Positions 14,679 to 19,118 of a DNA stretch of 19,118 bases are shown here, in pieces (the first letter of the stretch is position 1; every line of letters starts with the position of its first letter). The stretch comes from DAOUCP01 sp034432155. Lineage in GTDB: Bacteria; Chloroflexota; Anaerolineae; Epilineales; Epilineaceae. The notes under the pieces were generated by a model. It had not been told where the DNA came from, did no database searches, and saw only the letters and a list, made by a program, of their open reading frames with translations. The position numbers were made by a program, and so were the translations under genes. Location: NCBI GenBank assembly GCA_034432155.1, contig DAOUCP010000096.1, positions 1 through 19,118 on the forward strand. The letters are read 5' to 3'.

Positions 14679-15062
14679 TCAGGGGCACCGCGGCTTCTGG
14701 GCGGCGGATTCGGTGCGGCTCCGGGGCGCCTCGCCAGACAGGCAGACCAGGTGAAGCACCGAAAGATCTGGAGACGGGGCCATGGTCGCCTGGCCGAGTC
14801 GTTCCGCGAGCCACCTGGCGAGCCCTTCGACAGCCTCGACATCAAGCCGGTAGAAGGCCCATCTCCCGATCTTCTCGGGCTGCACCAGGCCGGCCTGCCG
14901 CAGCGCGCGGAGATGCGCCGAGACATTGGCCTGGGAGCACTCCAAGAGCGGCATGAGCTCGCACACACACATTGGTCCCTGGTCATGAAGCAGTTCGAGG
15001 ATCCGGAGTCGACGCGGATCCGCGAGCGCTTTGAAGCTCTCTGCAGGGGTTGTGGCGGCCAT
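14679..15062 (-). CDS. ArsR-family metalloid-responsive repressor arsR3
   Basis: 127-residue ArsR/SmtB repressor, probably controlling the molybdoenzyme unit immediately downstream. N-terminal helix ESFKALADPRRLRILELL is followed by the metal-site helix GPMCVCELMPLLEC (Cys32, Cys34, plus Cys42 in the next turn). The recognition region is SQANVSAHLRALRQAGLV and the wing is EKIGRWAFYRLD. The CVC motif again points to As(III) or Sb(III) thiolate sensing. The C-terminal tail (about residues 100-127) is Ser/Arg/Pro-rich and probably disordered. The ATG at 15062 lacks a strong Shine-Dalgarno sequence, so the exact start is less sure than the family. No clear copy of the operator motif was seen upstream of this gene. 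Confidence 0.92.
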   Translation of the reverse strand: MAATTPAESFKALADPRRLRILELLHDQGPMCVCELMPLLECSQANVSAHLRALRQAGLVQPEKIGRWAFYRLDVEAVEGLARWLAERLGQATMAPSPDLSVLHLVCLSGEAPRSRTESAAQKPRCP

Positions 15063-15372
15063 AGGAGCGGTCTCTGCAATCGCATGGCCAAGGGTGGCCG
15101 CGCCATTGTCGCCAATTCCATCGGCATGTCCGAGAATGCGTCGCTTTGCGCTGCGGCATGGTCAGGCCGGAGTCGCCGTTCCGGGGAACACTCGCACTCC
15201 ATGCCCGCGGTGGCCCGGCATTCAACGTACCGAGGTCTGGCGCAGATTCACCGCCGTGGGCCACCAGGCCGCCGCCGTAGAGCTCTGCGAGCCGAACGAG
15301 GAGGGTCTCGAACCCGGTCCAGGCGCTTGGCGGCAACGCGACTCCCGTGCTAGGGCGCCGCACCTGGAGTCT
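15063..15372. other. Divergent intergenic region between arsR3 and the prfC remnant
   Basis: About 310 bases without a recognisable gene. Open frames on both strands read as unstructured GC-rich translation. No convincing promoter, terminator or RNA gene was found. It presumably contains the unrecognised arsR3 promoter and decayed sequence 5' of the pseudogene. Confidence 0.5.
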
Positions 15373-16165
15373 GCCGCCACGGCCTCGTCTCTCGAGATGG
15401 ACCGTCGACGAACCACCGCGATCGTTGCTCACCCGCACGCGAGCAAGACGACGCTGACCGAGAAGTTCCTGATGCACGGCAGGGCGCTGCCGTTGGCCGG
15501 AACGCTCACGGCGCGAAGGAACCAGCGCGCCACGGCCTCGGACGGGATGGTTTGGGAGCGCCAGCGCGGCAACTCACTCCGCTCCAAGGTGCTTCAGTTC
15601 GACCATCAGGACGATCGGATCTGCCCGCTTGACACCCCAGGGTGGATCGCCCGGCGCGGGCGCCGCTGGAGTGGCTCGACGAACTGGAATCGGTGCTGGC
15701 GATCGGGGCTGATCCGGATCAACCGTCCGCTCGGAGCGCGACCGCGGTTCAAAGTCGTCTGGCAGCGGCGGACCAAGCTGGCCCGTCTAGTTGAGCGGAC
15801 CACCGCTGGAGCCTTCGGCGCCCGCGTCGCGTCGGCCTGAAGCAGGTGCTGCCGGAGGGCGTGGTGCCGTGCTTCACACCGGTACAGGCGCCAGGCCCGA
15901 TGCCGCTGCTGGGTGCGGCCGGCCCGTTGCAGTGCGAGACTGTGCCGTACCGGCTGGAGAGCGAGTACGGTGCCGCGACGCGCCGCGAGCCCGCGTCGTA
16001 CCTTGGTGCGCTGGCACCGGCCGCCGGATGGGCGGCCGCGGGCTATCGACGTTCCCCACGGCGTGCCGGAGTTGATGACCTCTGCGGCAACGGGCGCTGC
16101 TTGGCAGCGGCGACTGCCGCATGCGTCGCAATGCCGAGGCCCATTCCAAGCTGGATTGAGCGCTT
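15373..16165 (+). pseudogene. prfC: Decayed prfC remnant (peptide chain release factor 3)
   Basis: Pieces of RF3, the GTPase that recycles class I release factors, appear in RF3 order but in changing frames. About 15373-15642 gives RRRTTAIVAHPHASKTTLTEKF, the LAGTL segment and LQFD...LDTPG; the P-loop expected as HPDAGKTT has become HPHASKTT. About 15642-15712, shifted, gives DRPARAPLEWLDELESVLAIGA. About 15716-15839, back in the first frame, gives NRPLGARPRFKVVWQRRTK and ERTTAGAFGARV, then a stop. About 15834-15990 gives LKQVLPEGVVP, PLLGAAGPLQ and YRLESEYGAATRREPA. About 15991-16165 gives the C-terminal DVPHGVPELMT and PHASQCRGPFQ. Relative to the roughly 530-residue protein, two internal blocks (roughly 50 and 170 residues) are gone. 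It cannot make a functional GTPase. Identification rests on remembered RF3 motifs and is strong because five segments are collinear. Confidence 0.85.
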
Positions 16166-16223
16166 GCCCTTCGAGCAGCGGTGGTGGCGGCCGGGCCCGG
16201 CGCGCTTCGGCGAATCCGGTAGC

Positions 16224-16249
16224 CAAACCGCGAGCGGCAGCGCGGTTTG
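16224..16249 (+). terminator. Hairpin downstream of the prfC remnant
   Basis: CAAACCGCG and CGCGGTTTG form a perfect 9-bp stem with an 8-nt loop, about 60 nt after the last RF3-like residues. It is followed by AGCTCTTGAGG rather than a T-run. It could be the relic terminator of the dead gene or a weak boundary before the corA promoter. Confidence 0.4.
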
Positions 16250-16266
16250 AGCTCTTGAGGGAGTGC

Positions 16267-16295
16267 TTGACCGCGAAGGTGTCAGCGCGTAGGAT
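16267..16295 (+). promoter_or_regulatory. Sigma-70-like promoter of corA
   Basis: TTGACC (16267-16272) and TAGGAT (16290-16295) are separated by exactly 17 bases, a near-consensus vegetative promoter. Transcription would begin near 16302, about 175 nt before the corA start codon. Confidence 0.55.
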
Positions 16296-16322
16296 GGCGG
16301 CCGCCGAAAGGAGGCCGGTGCC

Positions 16323-16406
16323 GTGGACGACGGGCAACCTACCAGTCCCGTACCTTTATCTTGCTGTCCCGCCCGCCGGGCCGGCCTGGCTGCAGGAGCC
16401 TGTTGA
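16323..16406 (+). CDS. Possible leader peptide upstream of corA (27 codons)
   Basis: A strong ribosome site (AAAGGAGG, 16307-16314) lies eight bases before a GTG that opens a 27-codon frame (MDDGQPTSPVPLSCCPARR and eight further residues) ending at 16406, 71 nt before corA. Another GTG at 16318 opens a different, Pro-rich frame (MPWTTGNLPVPYLYLAVPP and onwards) that would run into corA and stop at 16515. Short Pro-rich leader peptides are known to tune magnesium-transporter genes such as mgtA and corA in enterobacteria. No homologue is recognised here and codon use cannot decide, so this is a candidate only. Confidence 0.25.
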   Translation: MDDGQPTSPVPLSCCPARRAGLAAGAC

Positions 16407-16477
16407 TCGCCTCTCCCTTCGATCCACAGCGCCAGTGGCTTTGCCGAAGTTACGGCGCGGGTGGATCCGGAGGGATC

Positions 16478-17410
16478 ATGATCACCTATCTGAAGAACGC
16501 GGCCGGCGTGCTTGAGACTCTGCCTTCGGCCGCGCCGGGTTGTTGGATCAACGTAGTTGACCCCGATGACACAGAAGTACGCTGGCTGCAACAGCATGTG
16601 GCTGCACCGGCAGACTTCGTGACTTATCCCCTGGACGCCGATGAGCAAGCTCGCACGGAACGCGAGGATGACGCCTTGCTGATCGTGCTGCGCATCCCGA
16701 TCGCCGGCTCCGACCAGGACGCCGTTCCATTTGCCACGGTGCCGCTGGGCATCATCCTTACACCGGAGCATGTGGTAACGGTCTCCCGCGTTCAGAACGG
16801 GGTCATGCACGGTCTGCTGAGCGGCCGAGTCCGAGGGCTGTCGACGGTCAAGAAGAACCGCTTTGTGCTGCATCTCCTGCTGGTCACCGCTCAGAGATAT
16901 CTGACCTATCTGCGCGAGATCAACCGCGCGGTCGATGCCATCGAAGATCGACTCCAGGCCTCGCTAAGGAACAAGGAGGTGCAAGAACTCCTCAACCACC
17001 AGAAGAGCCTGGTCTACTTTACCACGGCGCTGAAGCAGAACGATCTGATGCTGCGCCGGCTACAGCGGAGCAGGCTGTTCGACAGCTATCCTGACGATGA
17101 AGAGTTGCTGGAGGACGTCATGACCGAGGTCCAGCAAGCGATGGAAATGACCGACATCTCCAGCCACATCCTGAGCAACATGATGGACGCTTTCGCTTCG
17201 ATCATCTCGAATAACCTGAACAGCGTCATGAAGCTGCTGGCATCCCTGACGATCGTGCTCAGCTTGCCCACCATGGTGGCCAGTTTTTACGGCATGAATG
17301 TGACCTTGCCGTTGGCGGAGCATCCGGCGGCCTTCCCGATGACCATCGGGGTCTCCCTGGTCATCTCGCTGGCCGCGATGTTGATCTTCCGGAAGAAAGA
17401 CTGGCTCTGA
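16478..17410 (+). CDS. corA: CorA-type magnesium/divalent cation channel
   Basis: 310 residues. A long N-terminal cytoplasmic alpha/beta domain and long helices (about 130-250, including LREINRAVDAIEDRLQ and the NHQKSLVYFTTALK segment) lead to two C-terminal transmembrane helices. The signature YGMN (271-274) sits at the end of the first helix and the protein ends in RKKDWL. This is the standard pentameric CorA architecture for Mg2+ (or Co2+/Ni2+) passage across the inner membrane. The chosen ATG has GGAGG five bases upstream; the in-frame TTG at 16361 would add 39 residues without family support. It stands alone, with its own promoter and a sizeable leader. Confidence 0.95.
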   Translation: MITYLKNAAGVLETLPSAAPGCWINVVDPDDTEVRWLQQHVAAPADFVTYPLDADEQARTEREDDALLIVLRIPIAGSDQDAVPFATVPLGIILTPEHVVTVSRVQNGVMHGLLSGRVRGLSTVKKNRFVLHLLLVTAQRYLTYLREINRAVDAIEDRLQASLRNKEVQELLNHQKSLVYFTTALKQNDLMLRRLQRSRLFDSYPDDEELLEDVMTEVQQAMEMTDISSHILSNMMDAFASIISNNLNSVMKLLASLTIVLSLPTMVASFYGMNVTLPLAEHPAAFPMTIGVSLVISLAAMLIFRKKDWL

Positions 17411-17454
17411 ACTCGCCAAGCGATCGGCCAGCCGATCCATAGATTGGACGTCCG

Positions 17455-17483
17455 GGAACTTCCTTCGCTGCCACTGGTTTCCT
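17455..17483 (+). promoter_or_regulatory. Candidate ECF-type promoter before the sigma gene
   Basis: GGAACTT (17455-17461) equals the -35 element typical of many RpoE-like ECF promoters; about 16 bases later comes TTTCC, a poor -10. Autoregulation of ECF sigma genes is common, and the site lies 140 nt upstream of one. The weak -10 keeps this tentative. Confidence 0.3.
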
Positions 17484-17602
17484 GCCATCCACCAAGGAGG
17501 CCAGTCTTGGTCGCAGCCGCTGTCGGTGCCAGATCCCGGCCGATCCCGAAGGTAGGTCCAAACGGCCCGGGTCGGCTAAGCTCTGTACCGGGGAGTGCCT
17601 TC

Positions 17603-18202
17603 ATGGTCGATCGCCGCGGTGGCGACGCGACGGTCCAGCAGCGGCGACAGGCGTTCGAAGCGGAGTTGCAGCTCGTGCTGAAGGCTCTCTACACCACCGC
17701 GCTGACCTACGTCCATCACCGCGAGGACGCGGAGGACCTGGTCCAGGAGGTGGTCTTGCGTGCCTGGCGCAGCTACGATCGCTTCGAGCCGGGTACGAGT
17801 TTCAAGGCCTGGGTGCTTCGCATCCTCACCAACCTCTGCATCAACCGCTACCATCGTTCGGCACGGACCGTGAAGGAGGTCGGCTTCGAGGATGTCGAGC
17901 GCGTTGCCGAGGTCGCCGGCAGCCAGCTCCAGTCGGCGACGTTCGAGCCCGGGGCGGAGTTGTTGGATCGGATGCTGGACGAGGATGTCCACGCCGCCCT
18001 GGCCGACCTGCCCGAGGAATACCGCACCGCCGTGGTGCTCTCGGATGTACAGGAGTTGACCTACCAGGAGATCGCTTCGGTCCTGGGCGTGCCGATCGGG
18101 ACGGTTCGCTCGCGCATCTTCCGGGCTCGCCGACTGCTGCGAACATCGTTGTTGCACTACGCTCGGCAGAGAGGGTTGATTCGGGAGGAAGACGTTGTCT
18201 GA
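17603..18202 (+). CDS. ECF-family RNA polymerase sigma factor (RpoE-like)
   Basis: 199 residues with only sigma regions 2 and 4. Region 2 spans about residues 24-86, with the core-binding helix REDAEDLVQEVVLRAWRSY and the promoter-melting/-10 segment FKAWVLRILTNLCINRYHR. Region 4 spans about 130-185, with LADLPEEYRTAVVLSDVQE and the helix-turn-helix TYQEIASVLGVPIGTVRSRI. The linker of about 40 residues has no extra domain. The chosen ATG follows GGGAG by seven bases; the longer in-frame reading from 17444 lacks sigma homology. It overlaps the anti-sigma gene by 8 nt, so the pair is translationally coupled. The regulon is not evident from the window. Confidence 0.94.
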   Translation: MVDRRGGDATVQQRRQAFEAELQLVLKALYTTALTYVHHREDAEDLVQEVVLRAWRSYDRFEPGTSFKAWVLRILTNLCINRYHRSARTVKEVGFEDVERVAEVAGSQLQSATFEPGAELLDRMLDEDVHAALADLPEEYRTAVVLSDVQELTYQEIASVLGVPIGTVRSRIFRARRLLRTSLLHYARQRGLIREEDVV

Positions 18203-19079
18203 TTCTCCGTATTCCCCTGATCCGGAGCGTCTGTCGGCAGCCCTGGACAGGGAGCTGCCCGCCGAGGAGCAGGCGGCGGTCACGGCGCAGCTCGAGGCCG
18301 ATGACGACCTGCGGGCCGAGTTCCTGCGGCTCGACGCCGTCAAGCGCCTGACCTACCGGGCGGTCAACGACGAGCCGCTGCCGGACGGCCTGTTCGCCCG
18401 GCTGCAGGCGGCTCTGGACGCCGAGATAGGCGAGGCCGAGGCCGCCCCGCCAGAGCCGGCTCGACGCGCCCCGCGGGCACGCCGCCGGGCCGTCACCTGG
18501 CTGGCCGTGGCCGCCGCCGCAGCCGCCGTGGCGTTGTTCGCCGTGAAGACCGGCCGCGAGCCCGCAGACACGCCGAGGGTGGCGCAGATTGAGCTCAACC
18601 CCAGCCACCTCGCGATGACGCACGCCATGTGGCACGAGACCTTTGCCGACGCCCAACCGTCCGAGTCGCCCGCCGAAATGGCGGCGGGCCTGTCCAAGAA
18701 GCTTGGTTACAAGGTGCTGCCGCCCGACCTGGCAGCCTTCGATGCCCGGCTGAAGGCCTGCACGACCTGCGACCACAGCGTACCCGGCAGCGAGGTGGCG
18801 ATGTTCGTGATGACCGGACGCGAGGGCCAGGCGTTGTCGCTGTACGAGCTCAGGGCTCCTGCGGAGCGGATCAAGCTGGTGGGGTTCGAGCCAACGCAGA
18901 CACCCGGATACGAGGCCGCCACGACCGATCACCTCAGCTTGCTGACCTGGGCCGAGGGCGATCTGCGAGTCGCCCTGGTGGCTGCCGACACGCCCGTCGA
19001 GGAACTACTGCAAGCCGCCCCCCGCGCGCTGCAGGTCGCCCAGGCCAGGACGGCTTCCTGGATCGCCAGCCTGCCCTAA
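18195..19079 (+). CDS. Transmembrane anti-sigma factor partner of the ECF sigma
   Basis: 294 residues. The N-terminal cytoplasmic part (about 1-75, with ERLSAALDRELPAEEQAAV and RLDAVKRLTYRAV) resembles anti-sigma domains but lacks the HxxxCxxC zinc motif. An Ala-rich transmembrane helix occupies about 99-117 (AVTWLAVAAAAAAVALFAV), after a basic patch. The outer domain of about 170 residues contains CTTC near residue 194 and is of unknown fold. Translation starts at TTG (18195) with GGAGG six bases upstream, inside the sigma stop region; no better start fits. By position and architecture it should hold the sigma factor inactive until an envelope signal is sensed. Confidence 0.85.
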   Translation: MSDSPYSPDPERLSAALDRELPAEEQAAVTAQLEADDDLRAEFLRLDAVKRLTYRAVNDEPLPDGLFARLQAALDAEIGEAEAAPPEPARRAPRARRRAVTWLAVAAAAAAVALFAVKTGREPADTPRVAQIELNPSHLAMTHAMWHETFADAQPSESPAEMAAGLSKKLGYKVLPPDLAAFDARLKACTTCDHSVPGSEVAMFVMTGREGQALSLYELRAPAERIKLVGFEPTQTPGYEAATTDHLSLLTWAEGDLRVALVAADTPVEELLQAAPRALQVAQARTASWIASLP

Positions 19080-19118
19080 CCAGATAGCCCGCTGGAGCGC
19101 TTACCACGAGGCCGGCCC

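Larger units (their letters stand above)
16166..16477 (+). other. Leader region of corA
   Basis: This 312-base gap holds, in order, a hairpin (16224-16249), a promoter-like pair (16267-16295), a strong ribosome site AAAGGAGG (16307-16314) followed by short open frames, and the corA ribosome site GGAGG just before 16478. The predicted transcript has a leader of about 175 nt, long enough for regulation by a leader peptide or RNA fold. I did not recognise the conserved core of a known magnesium riboswitch. Confidence 0.45.

Noticed and set aside
14983..15390. Minus-strand frame with a faint PC4-coactivator-like segment (TGVALPPSAWTGFETLL)
   Set aside because: Its start lies antisense to the prfC remnant, it overlaps the arsR3 start, and the resemblance is too short to support a gene.
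17396..17509. Distant inverted repeat AAGACTGGC/GCCAGTCTT after corA and a short GATCGGC repeat near 17420
   Set aside because: The arms are 100 bases apart, or the loop is only two bases; no T-run follows, so a terminator is not supported.

Overview
The window is GC-rich DNA from a Gram-negative bacterium. It encodes an outer-membrane porin, Sec and Tat export signals, a periplasmic multihaem cytochrome and an ECF sigma/anti-sigma pair. GC-rich wobble positions, the redoxin type and the mixture of genes would fit Planctomycetota or a neighbouring phylum, but the sequence alone does not fix the phylum. No rRNA, tRNA, CRISPR array, transposase or integrase was seen.

The minus strand (about 1-15062, transcribed right to left) is one functional block. 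From upstream to downstream it holds: an ArsR regulator (arsR3, 14679-15062); a perfect 20-bp palindrome; a Tat-exported four-cluster ferredoxin subunit and a Tat-exported molybdopterin catalytic subunit most like tetrathionate reductase TtrB/TtrA; a porin; a strong hairpin; a MoeA-MobB fusion and MobA for the Mo-bisMGD cofactor; a second ArsR (arsR2); an ArsP/YraQ-type permease; a CPxC mini-thioredoxin; a membrane-anchored thioredoxin; CcdA; a DGC-domain protein; an octahaem cytochrome c fused to a thioredoxin domain; an exported redoxin; and a third ArsR (arsR1) cut by the window edge. Junctions are tight (ATGA, TGATG, GTGA, or gaps of 1-40 nt) within three probable transcription units. All three ArsR proteins carry the CVC metalloid-binding motif, and related operator-like words precede arsR1, the permease, arsR2 and the molybdoenzyme genes. 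The simplest reading is a trivalent-metalloid-responsive regulon. It joins detoxification (permease, thiol proteins) to a periplasmic molybdoenzyme and multihaem cytochrome, with dedicated cofactor genes and a dedicated thiol-redox relay. The substrate is open: tetrathionate, arsenate, antimonate, selenite or another chalcogen/pnictogen oxyanion. No quinol-oxidising membrane subunit (TtrC/NrfD) is present.

The plus strand (about 15373-19079) is a separate region. It opens with a decayed, twice-deleted and frameshifted pseudogene of peptide chain release factor 3 (prfC). Then come a CorA-type magnesium channel with a plausible promoter and a short leader ORF, and a translationally coupled ECF sigma factor/transmembrane anti-sigma pair near the right edge.
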